Of a stretch of 45,303 nucleotides of DNA, positions 37,277 to 45,303 are shown piece by piece. How positions within the stretch are numbered: position 1 is the stretch's first letter; every line of letters begins with the position of its first letter. The notes below the pieces were generated by a model. It searched no databases. It was not told the origin of the DNA and was given only the letters and a program-made list of their open reading frames with translations. Source of the DNA: an uncultured Bacteroidales bacterium (GTDB taxonomy: Bacteria > Bacteroidota > Bacteroidia > Bacteroidales > UBA3663). The DNA lies in contig CAJOLH010000048.1 of NCBI GenBank assembly GCA_905235375.1, forward strand, positions 1-45,303. Reading direction: 5' to 3'. The translations under genes were made by a program, and so were the position numbers.

Positions 37277-37308
37277 CAAAGATACACCCTTTTTTCAACA
37301 ATTCCAAA
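37277..37308 (-). promoter_or_regulatory. Promoter of the Ca2+ ATPase gene
   Basis: On the minus strand, TTTG (37305-37308), a 20-bp gap and TATCTTTG (37277-37284) lie 22 bases before the chosen start. This supports that start over the ATG 33 bases upstream, which would begin at the -7 element. Confidence 0.75.
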
Positions 37309-37388
37309 TTTTCAGGTTAAGAAACTGTAAAGAATCCGAATTGTTTTTCAGTTTTTTTGTGCGAAAATCAAAGATTTTTGAAAAAATA

Positions 37389-37420
37389 TTTGGAATTATC
37401 GGGAATATTCACCATATTTG
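37389..37420 (+). promoter_or_regulatory. Promoter of gdhA
   Basis: TTTG (37389-37392), a 20-bp gap and CATATTTG (37413-37420) form a near-consensus promoter with a 109-base 5' untranslated region before gdhA. No riboswitch structure is evident in that leader. Confidence 0.65.
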
Positions 37421-37529
37421 CAGCAGCAAATTGTTAGCCGAGTCCATGAGATTTACCCATTCCCCACTCAGTTTGCTATCAAAATGATAGATACAATTTA
37501 TCAAAGATTTAACCAAATCAACATTCGCT

Positions 37530-38870
37530 ATGTTAAACATTGATCAATTCATGGCCAATCTGGAGAAAAAACATCCAGGTGAAAAGGAATTCCTTCAGGC
37601 CGTTCGTGAAGTTCTGATTTCCATCAAAGACGTTTACGACCAGCACCCCGAATTCGAGCGTGCATCGCTGCTTGAACGCCTCGTCGAGCCCGAACGCATC
37701 ATCATCTTCCGCGTGCCTTGGGTCGATGACCGTGGCAAGACGCAGGTGAACCTCGGTTATCGTGTGCAGTTCAATTCGGCCATTGGCCCCTATAAGGGAG
37801 GTCTCCGCTTCCATGCGTCGGTCAACCTCTCGATCCTCAAGTTCCTCGGTTTCGAGCAGACGTTCAAGAACTCGCTGACCACACTCCCCATGGGTGGTGG
37901 CAAGGGCGGTTCCGACTTCTCGCCCCGTGGCAAGAGTGAGGCCGAAATCATGCGTTTCTGCCAGTCGTTCATGACCGAACTCTATCGATATGTAGGTCCT
38001 GAAATCGACGTTCCCGCAGGTGATATCGGTGTGGGTGCCCGCGAAATCGGCTACCTCTTCGGACAATATAAGCGCATCACGCGCGACTTCAGCGGAGTGC
38101 TCACCGGCAAGGGACTCGAATACGGAGGCTCGCTGGTTCGTCCTGAAGCTACCGGCTTTGGCGGACTTTATTTCGTGCATGAGATGCTGCAGGATGCCGG
38201 CATCGACATCAAGGGCAAGACCGTTGCCATTTCGGGCTTCGGCAACGTTGCATGGGGTGCAGCCACCAAGGCCACACAACTTGGTGCCAAGGTCATCACA
38301 ATTTCGGGTCCCGACGGATATGTCTATGATCCCGAAGGCATCAGCGGCGAGAAGATCGACTACATGCTCGAACTTCGTGCTACGGGCAACGACGTCGTAG
38401 CACCCTACGCCGACGAGTTCCCCGAGGCAACTTTCTATCCTGGCAAACGTCCATGGGAACGTAAGTGCGACATCGCCCTTACCTGCGCCACCCAGAACGA
38501 GCTCAATGGCGAAGATGCAGCCCAGCTTATCGCCAACGGAGTGCAGTGCGTGGCCGAAATCTCCAACATGGGATGTACACCCGAAGCCATCGACCTCTTC
38601 ATCGAGAAGAAGATGCTCTACGCTCCCGGCAAGGCAGTCAACGCAGGTGGCGTAGCCACTTCCGGCCTCGAAATGAGTCAGAATGCCGCTCACCTCAGCT
38701 GGAGCGCTGCCGATGTCGATAAACGCCTGCACGAAATCATGCACGGCATCCACGAGCAGTGCATCCGCTACGGCAAGCAGCCCGATGGCTACGTCAACTA
38801 CGTCAAGGGTGCCAACGTGGCAGGCTTCATGAAGGTCGCTCGTGCCATGATGGCACAGGGTGTTGTCTGA
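37530..38870 (+). CDS. gdhA: NADP-type glutamate dehydrogenase
   Basis: The 446-residue cytoplasmic enzyme interconverts 2-oxoglutarate plus ammonia and glutamate. The catalytic Lys region is PMGGGKGGSDF, the substrate region is GPYKGGLRFH, and the Rossmann glycine motif is SGFGNVAWGA. DIGVGAREIGYLFGQYKRI is characteristic of the hexameric small (about 450-residue) class used for ammonia assimilation. Length is exactly as expected. The NADP assignment follows from class similarity, not from a tested residue. It has its own promoter and a strong terminator, with the ATPase divergent on the other side, so it is a single-gene transcript. Confidence 0.96.
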   Translation: MLNIDQFMANLEKKHPGEKEFLQAVREVLISIKDVYDQHPEFERASLLERLVEPERIIIFRVPWVDDRGKTQVNLGYRVQFNSAIGPYKGGLRFHASVNLSILKFLGFEQTFKNSLTTLPMGGGKGGSDFSPRGKSEAEIMRFCQSFMTELYRYVGPEIDVPAGDIGVGAREIGYLFGQYKRITRDFSGVLTGKGLEYGGSLVRPEATGFGGLYFVHEMLQDAGIDIKGKTVAISGFGNVAWGAATKATQLGAKVITISGPDGYVYDPEGISGEKIDYMLELRATGNDVVAPYADEFPEATFYPGKRPWERKCDIALTCATQNELNGEDAAQLIANGVQCVAEISNMGCTPEAIDLFIEKKMLYAPGKAVNAGGVATSGLEMSQNAAHLSWSAADVDKRLHEIMHGIHEQCIRYGKQPDGYVNYVKGANVAGFMKVARAMMAQGVV

Positions 38871-38944
38871 ATTCCCGTTTGGTAACAACCCCTCTGCGCA
38901 CCTTTTCTTTCCACGATCTAAATAAGATAGAGAAGTGAATACGA

Positions 38945-38981
38945 AGAGTGACATCCCATTTTGAGTGTCACTCTTTTTTTT
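38945..38981 (+). terminator. Terminator of gdhA
   Basis: AGAGTGACA and TGTCACTCT form a perfect 9-bp stem followed by eight T residues, 74 bases after the gdhA stop. Confidence 0.92.
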
Positions 38982-38984
38982 CAA

Positions 38985-39076
38985 ATCATCACAAACAACC
39001 GAACAAAATCGTCACAAACAACCGAACAAAATCGTCACAAACAACCGAACAAAATCGCCACAAATAACCGAAAAGT
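38985..39076 (+). repeat. Four 23-bp direct repeats upstream of the AAA ATPase promoter
   Basis: Units start at 38985, 39008, 39031 and 39054. Each reads ATCRYCACAAACAACCGAAC then AAA, with the second and third identical and the last diverging. They end 30 bp before the -33 element of the next gene. The spacing resembles iterons or multi-site operators. They are open in one frame with the ATPase, but the promoter placed after them argues against translation. Confidence 0.85.
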
Positions 39077-39106
39077 CGATAAAAACCGCTGAAAACTACA
39101 AAAAAA

Positions 39107-39138
39107 TTTGGCCGAATGAAATAAAAATCATACCTTTG
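39107..39138 (+). promoter_or_regulatory. Promoter of the DUF4143-type ATPase gene
   Basis: TTTG (39107-39110), a 20-bp gap and TACCTTTG (39131-39138) form a full Bacteroidetes promoter 18 bases before the ATG. It shows that the true start is the internal ATG and not the far upstream one. Confidence 0.78.
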
Positions 39139-39156
39139 CACCCACAAACGAAAGAT

Positions 39157-40431
39157 ATGGCAGAATACAAACGACGAATAGCAGACAAAATCCTTGAACG
39201 CAAAGTTCTTGGAAAAGGAGCCGTCCTGATAGAAGGCCCCAAGTGGTGTGGTAAGACTACAACAGCAAAGCAACTGGCAAAAAGCGTGCTCGACCTTGGA
39301 GATGCATCTGTATTAAAACAAAGCATGCAGATGATAGAAATAAGTCCCAAGTCATTATTAGAGGGCACAACTCCCCGACTGATAGACGAATGGCAGGCAT
39401 TACCTCCCATCTGGGATTCCATACGCAGCGAAGTGGACAGACGTGGCGTCCCGTCGCAGTTTATCCTTACAGGTTCATCCGTACTGCCAGATGCCGAGGA
39501 AACTATCCATAGCGGTACGGGGCGATTTGCACACATCATGATGCGACCAATGAGTCTATATGAATCTGGGGAATCAAACGGCACTATCAGCCTAAGGGAC
39601 CTGTTTGAAGGAAAAACGCCCGAGATACAACAAAACAACTTAGAGATAGACGACATCGCCTATCTCACCTGCCGAGGAGGATGGCCATGGGCAACAATCA
39701 TTCCAAAAGAAGTCGCTCTTGACCAAGCATTCGACTATGTCGATTCCGTGATTCAACGAGACATACAGCGCGTTGACAAAGTAAAGAGGAGCCCAGAACG
39801 CGCAAGTCTTCTCCTTCGTTCGTATGCGAGAAACATCTCTCAACAAGTGTCATACTCCACTATTCGTAAGGATATGCTTACTAACGATTCGAGTAAATTG
39901 GATGAAGATACTGTTGCAGATTATATTAAGGCATTGAAAAAATTGTTTGTCATTGAAGATCTTGCTGCATGGAATCCGAATATACGCAGCAAGGCTGCAA
40001 TTAGGACAAGCGACACACGCCACTTCGTAGATCCAAGTATCGGTACGGCTGTTTTAGGACTTGGGCCAAAGGATTTGGTCAACGATTTAGATTCGTTCGG
40101 CCTTTTCTTTGAGGATTTGGCCGTACGAGACTTACGCGTCTATGCCGAGGCCTTGGATGGCCAACTCTATCACTATAGAGACAGCAGCGGTCTTGAATGT
40201 GATACAGTACTTCATAGACGAAATGGCAGTTATGCTCTTCTTGAAGTGAAACTGGGTGGAGAAGACAATATTAACAAAGGCGCTGCAAGCATGATAGAAT
40301 TATCCAACAATATCGATACGGATAAAATGCCTCTTCCTTCTTTTATGGCTGTTATTGTCGGTGTCGGCAAGTTTGCGTACCAAAGAAAAGACGGAGTGTA
40401 TGTCATACCTATAGGCTGCTTGAAAGACTAA
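39157..40431 (+). CDS. AAA-family ATPase with DUF4143-like C-terminus
   Basis: The 424-residue protein starts MAEYKRRIADKILERK. The Walker A motif GPKWCGKTT is at 27-35, and the Walker B-like strand TPRLIDEWQ follows. A sensor region has FILTGSSVLP. The C-terminal half, with ISQQVSYSTIRKDM, TVADYIKALKKLFVIEDLAAW, LFFEDLAVRDLRVYAE and ECDTVLHRRNGSYALLEVKLGG, resembles DUF4143, including a nuclease-like ExK strand. Proteins of this type are widespread, patchily distributed and often called ATP-binding proteins; their role is unclear, with possible links to DNA mobility or defence. Its coding sequence is more AT-rich than the glycosidase genes, suggesting separate acquisition. Four 23-bp direct repeats precede the promoter. 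Confidence 0.88.
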   Translation: MAEYKRRIADKILERKVLGKGAVLIEGPKWCGKTTTAKQLAKSVLDLGDASVLKQSMQMIEISPKSLLEGTTPRLIDEWQALPPIWDSIRSEVDRRGVPSQFILTGSSVLPDAEETIHSGTGRFAHIMMRPMSLYESGESNGTISLRDLFEGKTPEIQQNNLEIDDIAYLTCRGGWPWATIIPKEVALDQAFDYVDSVIQRDIQRVDKVKRSPERASLLLRSYARNISQQVSYSTIRKDMLTNDSSKLDEDTVADYIKALKKLFVIEDLAAWNPNIRSKAAIRTSDTRHFVDPSIGTAVLGLGPKDLVNDLDSFGLFFEDLAVRDLRVYAEALDGQLYHYRDSSGLECDTVLHRRNGSYALLEVKLGGEDNINKGAASMIELSNNIDTDKMPLPSFMAVIVGVGKFAYQRKDGVYVIPIGCLKD

Positions 40432-40451
40432 AAAAAGTTCATTCCAAAACA

Positions 40452-40486
40452 AATAAGGCGTTTTCTTTGGAGGAGAACGCCTTATT
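40452..40486. terminator. Bidirectional terminator between the AAA ATPase and lipoprotein genes
   Basis: AATAAGGCGTT and AACGCCTTATT form a perfect 11-bp stem. T-rich tails follow on both strands (TTTGTTTT on minus). It separates two converging genes. Confidence 0.85.
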
Positions 40487-40517
40487 CTATAATAATAAAA
40501 AATAACAACCCTAAATA

Positions 40518-41600
40518 TTATTCTGACTTCTGCAAGGGATTCTTACGAATCCTGCCTCTGTATAGGAAATAGATTCCCAGACCAATTGCCAGAAGGATGA
40601 TGGCAAGGGAAAGGTAGAGCGTCCAATTGTTCTTTTCGCTCGATGTGGCTTTTATTGTATAACTTGGTGCCAGGAGCCTCATGCCATTCAGTCGATAGTG
40701 CAGTTCTCCGTCACGAAAGACTCCATCGCCACACTTATAAATTACGATGATGCCCCCAGGCATGGACAACTGATAATCCACGTCTAACATCAGCAGAGAC
40801 ACATAGACATTCTGGCGTTGCTCCCATGCTTCGGATATCACAGTGTCTGTTTTCAATGCTTGGTTGTATGCTTCTGTTTTGAAAGTTTCTGCGAGAAGTT
40901 GCTCAGGTTCGAAGTTCAGGCCATCGGTTGACATCTTATCAGCTTGCGCTATCAATTCCGACTTGGATGCAAGGAACTCTTCTTTACTAACGGGAGCCAT
41001 GGGGATGCCGTCGTAATACTCGGCCAGCACATCCATAAGGTCATTGAGAATGTTGGCATTGACAAAGTGACCGAAAGCGTCCTCCATATTGTCCAAACAG
41101 TCCTTAATTTCCATGCCGCTGAAACCCTTCATGACATCGGGTGTGCCAGTCAGCCAAAAGTCAGCCATGTCTTTATCCATGTAATTCGACAAAGGGATTG
41201 CGAATGTGGGCGCAATGCTTTCGAACGTCTCTGTAAAAATGTAGTCGGTATAAAACCAGCGAAAATGTTTCTCAAGTTTTGCCTTCGACTTCACCTGTTG
41301 CCCTGCCACCTGCAGAGGCATGGCATCGGTCAACTCATCAAGTGACGAAAAGTCACGGTGAGCCTTGACCCACAACGAATCCTGCACTTCGTACGACCAG
41401 CCGTTGTCGTTCAGACTGTCCAAAATATTGGAAGCGGTTTTGATGGAGCCGTTGGCCAAGGCAGCAGAGTCTGCCTTAAAACAAATCTCGCGCCGACACG
41501 TGCCATCAGCATGGATGATGGTATTCATGTCGATATGCCCGCTCTCACATGCCGTCAGCGCTGTGAGCGACAAGCCGGCAAGAAGAAAATATTTTTTCAT
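40518..41600 (-). CDS. Lipoprotein with C-terminal membrane helix, in ECF sigma operon
   Basis: The 360-residue protein has a lipobox ending at Cys18 (TALTAC) and a hydrophobic C-terminal segment (about 330-350; LYLSLAIILLAIGLGIYFLY) followed by RGRIRKNP. It is thus anchored at both ends. The body is acidic and mostly helical, with no enzyme motif I recognise. It is 13 bases downstream of the anti-sigma-like gene and is probably the third gene of a sigma/anti-sigma operon. By analogy it could sense envelope state or be the output of the system, but that is inference. I cannot name a family. Confidence 0.8.
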   Translation of the reverse strand: MKKYFLLAGLSLTALTACESGHIDMNTIIHADGTCRREICFKADSAALANGSIKTASNILDSLNDNGWSYEVQDSLWVKAHRDFSSLDELTDAMPLQVAGQQVKSKAKLEKHFRWFYTDYIFTETFESIAPTFAIPLSNYMDKDMADFWLTGTPDVMKGFSGMEIKDCLDNMEDAFGHFVNANILNDLMDVLAEYYDGIPMAPVSKEEFLASKSELIAQADKMSTDGLNFEPEQLLAETFKTEAYNQALKTDTVISEAWEQRQNVYVSLLMLDVDYQLSMPGGIIVIYKCGDGVFRDGELHYRLNGMRLLAPSYTIKATSSEKNNWTLYLSLAIILLAIGLGIYFLYRGRIRKNPLQKSE

Positions 41601-41613
41601 AAATTACATCAAA

Positions 41614-41988
41614 TTAGAATGAATAATGACTTTTGATATCCGAAATAGAAGTTCTCGAACGTTTCATTTCGACAAATTGACGAAAAGCCTCACGTGGAGG
41701 AAGATTGTCGAAGGTTTGAGAATAATCTGACTGAAACTTCTGCAGACTTTGACCATAATCGATGTCATTCGGTCGCTGGACGAGGTCGCGGCTTTGGCCA
41801 AAGAATAGGATCAAGAGAAAGACTGCTGCTATTGAAGTTATCCACCGCACCGCACGCAAGTATGGCTGACCTAACGACTTCTTTTGCTGAGGCAGATTGA
41901 CCATGATGCACTCGGTCAATGCATCGGCATCTTTCAACACTGGCTGTTGCAAAGCCAGTCGTCGGGTGATTTCATCCATCTTTTCCAT
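41614..41988 (-). CDS. Anti-sigma-factor-like single-pass membrane protein
   Basis: The 124-residue protein has a cytoplasmic N-terminus (MEKMDEITRRLALQQ...) of about 45 residues, one membrane helix (about 49-66; ITSIAAVFLLILFFG) and a periplasmic tail of about 58 residues. Its first codons overlap the 3' end of the sigma gene by 17 bases, the usual arrangement for an anti-sigma factor translated with its partner. The N-terminal part is short and lacks a clear zinc-binding anti-sigma motif (no HxxxCxxC). The assignment rests on size, topology and position. Confidence 0.72.
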   Translation of the reverse strand: MEKMDEITRRLALQQPVLKDADALTECIMVNLPQQKKSLGQPYLRAVRWITSIAAVFLLILFFGQSRDLVQRPNDIDYGQSLQKFQSDYSQTFDNLPPREAFRQFVEMKRSRTSISDIKSHYSF

Positions 41989-42559
41989 ATCCTAACTGTT
42001 TTAATTGTTCGCGAATAGTTTTTCGTGCCACGTAAAGGTTGCTTTTAATCTTTGCGGCATCCATTCCCGTAATCTGCCCCACTTCTTCCGTGTCGAGGTT
42101 TTCCAGATGAACCAGCGCGAAGACGATACGTTGCTTGGGGCTCAGTTGACTTACCAGCGTCTTGATGACCGAAAGAAGTTCGCGGTTCTCAAGTTCCCTT
42201 TCCGTATCGCTATCCGAAACGTATTGACTGAAGTATTCCTCGTCTTCGGGTAAAGGTTCGACGGATGCCTTGCTTTTCAGTCGGTCGAAACAAAGACGGA
42301 TGGCGATGGTGTAGATCCAATTTCTCAAGCTTTGTCTGTGATTGTAGGAAGCAAAGTTAACCCATACCTTGATCATCGTCTCCTGCACCACGTCCTTCGC
42401 TTCCTCTTCGTCGCACAGCAAGCGAAAAGCCAAGGTGAAGACCATCTGCTGATAGGTTTGCACCACCCATCGAAAGGCAGCTTGGTCGCCACATCGGCAT
42501 CGCTCAATTATGTCATTGTTGATGATATTCATGCTGGGGGTCATACGTCTTGCTTTCAT
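41972..42559 (-). CDS. ECF-type RNA polymerase sigma factor
   Basis: The protein has up to 195 residues. Possible starts are at 42559 (MKARRM) and 42532 (MNIINND); the later one begins right at the family's usual N-terminus. Region 2 has AAFRWVVQTYQQMVFTLAFRLL, DEEEAKDVVQETMIKVW and RNWIYTIAIRLCFDRLK. Region 4 has LSPKQRIVFALVHLENLDTEEVGQITGMDAAKIKSNLYVARKTIREQL, the helix-turn-helix for -35 recognition. It directs polymerase to a set of stress or envelope promoters and is probably held inactive by the overlapping downstream membrane protein. What it controls cannot be read here; autoregulation is possible. Confidence 0.93.
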   Translation of the reverse strand: MKARRMTPSMNIINNDIIERCRCGDQAAFRWVVQTYQQMVFTLAFRLLCDEEEAKDVVQETMIKVWVNFASYNHRQSLRNWIYTIAIRLCFDRLKSKASVEPLPEDEEYFSQYVSDSDTERELENRELLSVIKTLVSQLSPKQRIVFALVHLENLDTEEVGQITGMDAAKIKSNLYVARKTIREQLKQLGYGKDG

Positions 42560-42623
42560 CCATTATACGATGGAAATATACAAAAGTCGAAAAAACATTT
42601 GAATATTTATCACGATTCCGGGG

Positions 42624-42655
42624 CAAAGATAGGATGTTTTCTCCAAACTACCAAC
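42624..42655 (-). promoter_or_regulatory. Probable promoter of the sigma operon
   Basis: On the minus strand, GTTG (42652-42655), a 20-bp gap and TATCTTTG (42624-42631) lie 65 bases before the first possible sigma start. The -33 element has one mismatch. Confidence 0.55.
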
Positions 42656-42811
42656 GATATTTCTTCTTTTGCGTGCTATTTTTGTCTGCTTATCGCTAAA
42701 TTTCATTTCAAATATTTGCAAATGTCAGAAATTCTACCGAACTTTGCAGCGATATCACATGAAAAATCAGAACCAGATTTCCACCATAGACAATTCCAAA
42801 CCCTTATCACA

Positions 42812-43666
42812 ATGAAAAAGATCGTATCAACACTGCTGATTGCCAGCACAATGTTCATCCAAATGCAGGCTCAAGACTACGAAGAAGTGTGGATCTATCC
42901 CGATGGCAATTATCCGGAACTGAACGGACACGAAAACGACACGCCACGCACCACTTCGAACTGGACTGCACAACCCTATATGCACATCTATCGTGCCAAC
43001 AAAACCAAAGACAAGGCGCGCACTGTAGTTTGTCTGCCAGGAGGCGGCTATAGTCATCTGTCGCTCGTCAACGAAGGCTCAAACTGGGCTCCCTACTTCA
43101 ACAAACTGGGCATCAACCTTGTTGTGTTGGCCTATCGTATGCCATACGGCCATGACAAGATTCCGCAGAACGATGTCTATGACGGCATTCGTTACCTCAA
43201 GGCTCATGCCAACGAGCTCGGCATCGACCCCAATGATGTAGGCATCATGGGCTTCTCTGCAGGCGGGCACCTGGCTTCGACTGTAGCGACCCGTGCCCCC
43301 AAGGATGTGCGCCCCAATTTCCAGATACTGTTCTATCCCGTCATCTCGATGGATACACTCGTCACCCACCGTGGTTCACATGACAACCTGATAGGACGAT
43401 ATGCCGGAGAAGAATTGGTGAATCTCTACAGCAACGAGAAGCAGATTGACGCGCAGACCCCTCCTGCCATCATCCTGCTGGCCGATGACGACCGCGCAGT
43501 GCCTTCGCCCAACGGCGTGAACTACTACCTTGCCATGAAGCGAAAAGGAATCCCTGCCACCCTGCATATCTATCCTAAAGGCGGACACGGCTTCGGGTTC
43601 AAGGATACCTTCAAGTTCCATGATGCCTTGCTGAAAGACCTTACCGACTGGTTGCTCAACCTTTAA
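42812..43666 (+). CDS. Alpha/beta-hydrolase esterase (acetyl-xylan-esterase-like), exported
   Basis: The 284-residue protein starts MKKIVSTLLIAS with a signal peptide ending QMQAQ. I prefer this start because the much longer upstream reading overlaps the divergent sigma gene. The oxyanion region is CLPGGGYSHLS, the nucleophile elbow GFSAGGHLAS, the acid DDDRAVP, and the catalytic His is in KGGHGFG. This is the carboxylesterase type seen in carbohydrate-active gene clusters, where it removes acetyl or other acyl groups from plant polysaccharides. Its neighbour across a shared terminator is a GH28 pectinase gene, so pectin deacylation is one possibility. The substrate is not determined by sequence. 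Confidence 0.85.
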   Translation: MKKIVSTLLIASTMFIQMQAQDYEEVWIYPDGNYPELNGHENDTPRTTSNWTAQPYMHIYRANKTKDKARTVVCLPGGGYSHLSLVNEGSNWAPYFNKLGINLVVLAYRMPYGHDKIPQNDVYDGIRYLKAHANELGIDPNDVGIMGFSAGGHLASTVATRAPKDVRPNFQILFYPVISMDTLVTHRGSHDNLIGRYAGEELVNLYSNEKQIDAQTPPAIILLADDDRAVPSPNGVNYYLAMKRKGIPATLHIYPKGGHGFGFKDTFKFHDALLKDLTDWLLNL

Positions 43667-43681
43667 TATATTACATACAAT

Positions 43682-43729
43682 AGTAGCTCCCCCGCCTTCC
43701 TTTTCCGGAAAGATGGGGGAGCTACTTTT
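43682..43729. terminator. Bidirectional terminator between the esterase and GH28 genes
   Basis: AGTAGCTCCCCC and GGGGGAGCTACT form a 12-bp stem followed by TTT on the plus strand. It lies 12 bases beyond the frame-restored GH28 stop at 43741, which supports that stop as the ancestral one. Confidence 0.88.
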
Positions 43730-43740
43730 CGAATGTTCTC

Positions 43741-45170
43741 TCACCAGACATCGCACGTCTGACGTTCTGTGCTCTCAGTTGGATGCTCAGGCACTGCCTC
43801 ACCATTCACCGTACAATCGGTAAACGAGCAATTTTCGGTGCGATAGAGATACCAGGGATGTGAAGCCTTTGCGACATGGAAATCATTGACCATAACATTT
43901 CTGATGGGCTTTTCATCGTTGCCATCGTAGAATATGGCATAGCTCTCCGCCTCGTCCGCTGTAACATGACGAATGTCGAAATCCTCATATTGTGCCTGAT
44001 AATTGCCTCCGTGATAGCAAAATAATTGGTTTCAAAGCGGAGAATGGCACCGAAAGCCTTTTCGATGGAGACATTGCTGACATGTACGTCGCGGATGAAG
44101 CCTCCTCGATCCTTGTTCGACTTGAAATAAAGCGCATTCTTCACCGTGCCAATGCGAATGCTATCCATCCATACGCTCTGCACCCCTCCGCTCATCTCCG
44201 AGCCGATGCATAGTCCGTTGCACTCGCTTTGGAAGTCACAGCGCCGGATAACGATACGCTCCGAGGGGCGTCCCACACGACGTCCATCTGCATCGCGTCC
44301 CGACTTGATGGCAACGGCATCGTCGCCGCAACGGAAGAGACAATCCTCAATCAGCACATTGCTCGATGACTCGGGGTCACAACCATCGTTGTTGGGGAAA
44401 TGCGAGTCGATGGTGACTCCGCGTACGATAACATTATCGCAATAGAGTGGATGAACAGTCCAAAAAGGGGAATCCTTGATGGTGATGCCCTCGATGAGAA
44501 CGCGCGAGCATCCAAACATCTCGACACAGGTGGGACGCAGCTTGATGCCCTCAGCAAAGACTCGCTGTTCGACAGGAATCAGGTCTTCTCCCATTTGACG
44601 CAGACGGGCAACGAAAGGCTTTTCGGGCAATTCGCCAGGAGCACCATGCAACGCTGTCCCTGTCTCATGAGCAGCAGGGTCCCATCCCCACCAACCCATC
44701 TCAACACCCGCCTGACCGTCGATGATTCCACGGCCCGTGATGGCGATGTTCTGCTGATGATAGGCATAGACCATGGGCGAACGTCCATAAAGCTCCGTGC
44801 CTTCAAAACGTGTCAGCACCACAGGCAGGAAGTCATCGGCTTTTCCACTGAAACGCAGATAAGCACCTTCTTGGAGGTGAAGATTCACGTTGCTCTTGAG
44901 TCGCAGCGAGCCACAGAGCAGATATTCGCCAGCAGCCACATCAACCCTACCTCCGCCCAAGAGCGAACACGAGTCGATGGCATGCTGCAACACCGGCAAA
45001 GCATCAACATCCGAAACAGGAGCCACCGAGATAGTACGATTGGGGAAAGAGGTGCGCGCAATACCTGCCACAATCTGCTCCATAGGACTTGGCTCCGGGT
45101 TCTGCGAACACGAAGGAAAGATGGCAAGGAAAGTTGATAAGGATAAAGAAGCAAGAAGAAGGTGTTTCAT
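43741..45170 (-). pseudogene. GH28 polygalacturonase-family lipoprotein with late frameshift
   Basis: The gene starts MKHLLLASLS with a lipobox ending at the Cys of IFPSC. The right-handed beta-helix shows NNDGCDPESS, CGDDAVAIKSG and CNGLCIGSEMSGG, then NALYFKSNKDRGG, the last four GH28 motif regions. As sequenced, the frame changes near 44019-44022 after RFETNYF and ends in unrelated residues at 43806. Adding one base to that A-run gives FCYHGGNYQAQYEDFDIRHV and a further 90 plausible beta-helix residues ending at 43741, right before the terminator. The restored protein would have 476 residues. The catalytic core is upstream of the shift, so a mutant protein might still fold. A sequencing error in a homopolymer is the main alternative. 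Expected substrate is pectic galacturonan. Confidence 0.75.
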
Positions 45171-45303
45171 GGGAAGGATAATAATGCTAAGTAACTATCA
45201 GAATTAACTAGTATTCTGTAAAGCCTAAAAGTTATCAATTTGATGAAAACCGAAAGTCCAATCGAAGCGTCAGATTCTTAGCATCCAGAAGGGATCCTAT
45301 CAA

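Noticed and set aside
38965..39156. N-terminal extension of the AAA ATPase
   Set aside because: The extension is made of the 23-bp repeats and contains the promoter; the ATG at 39157 lies 18 bases after a full -7 element.
42332..42811. N-terminal extension of the esterase
   Set aside because: It overlaps the divergent sigma gene and precedes an obvious signal peptide at 42812.
44190..44230. Inactive GH28 because the usual catalytic-loop His is replaced (CNGLCIGSE)
   Set aside because: I recall the same variant motif in other Bacteroidales GH28 proteins, so it is probably a subfamily feature rather than a defect.

Overview
This window looks like a chromosomal segment from a Bacteroidales bacterium, probably Prevotellaceae. 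The grounds are SusC/SusD pairs, a hybrid two-component regulator, periplasmic and lipoprotein glycoside hydrolases, and repeated Bacteroidetes-type promoters (TTTG, 19-20 bp, TAnnTTTG). Genus and species cannot be fixed from the sequence alone. Most of the window is GC-rich, which produces many long antisense shadow ORFs. The stretch from about 39.1 to 42.6 kb reads as more AT-rich.

Layout. (1) 1-9789, minus strand: one apparent operon reading GH2 beta-galactosidase, GH31, GH127 beta-L-arabinofuranosidase, a frameshifted FimB/Mfa2-like lipoprotein, a 60-aa protein and a fucose-isomerase-like protein that runs off the left edge. (2) 9965-22562, plus strand, divergent from it: GH43 lipoprotein, a hybrid two-component sensor with a sugar-binding-protein-like periplasmic domain, SusC, SusD, a DUF4960-like surface lipoprotein and a GH32 fructanase. 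The second half matches the layout of known levan/fructan utilization loci. (3) 22799-24330, minus: CDF zinc-type transporter and an nrdG without adjacent nrdD. (4) 24462-24913: a 42-bp tandem palindrome array. (5) 25250-34279, minus: GH3, GH31 with PA14, an SGNH esterase and a GH95 fucosidase, a set fitting trimming of (fucosylated) xyloglucan oligosaccharides in the periplasm. (6) 34471-40431: PMCA-type Ca2+ ATPase (minus), NADP-type glutamate dehydrogenase (plus) and a DUF4143-type AAA ATPase (plus). (7) 40518-42559, minus: ECF sigma factor, anti-sigma-like membrane protein and lipoprotein. (8) 42812-45170: an alpha/beta-hydrolase esterase (plus) and a GH28 pectinase gene with a late frameshift (minus).

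The most unusual signal is not a gene. A 39-bp sequence with no stop codon in any of the six frames sits inside three unrelated genes (GH43, the hybrid sensor and the Ca2+ ATPase), on either strand, always in frame and 36-37/39 identical. A degenerate fourth copy lies in the sensor's linker. It is associated with a 9-bp repeat (AAC-CCC-TCA type) that also occurs inside the GH2, GH3 and GH95 genes and between genes. This resembles an in-frame, protein-hitchhiking repeat family comparable in logic to Rickettsia palindromic elements. Other unexplained structures are the 42-bp palindrome array upstream of nrdG, 23-bp direct repeats before susC and before the AAA ATPase, a TATAG-based 9-bp repeat in intercistronic gaps, and a dispersed GGGATT/CGTCCC hairpin repeat.
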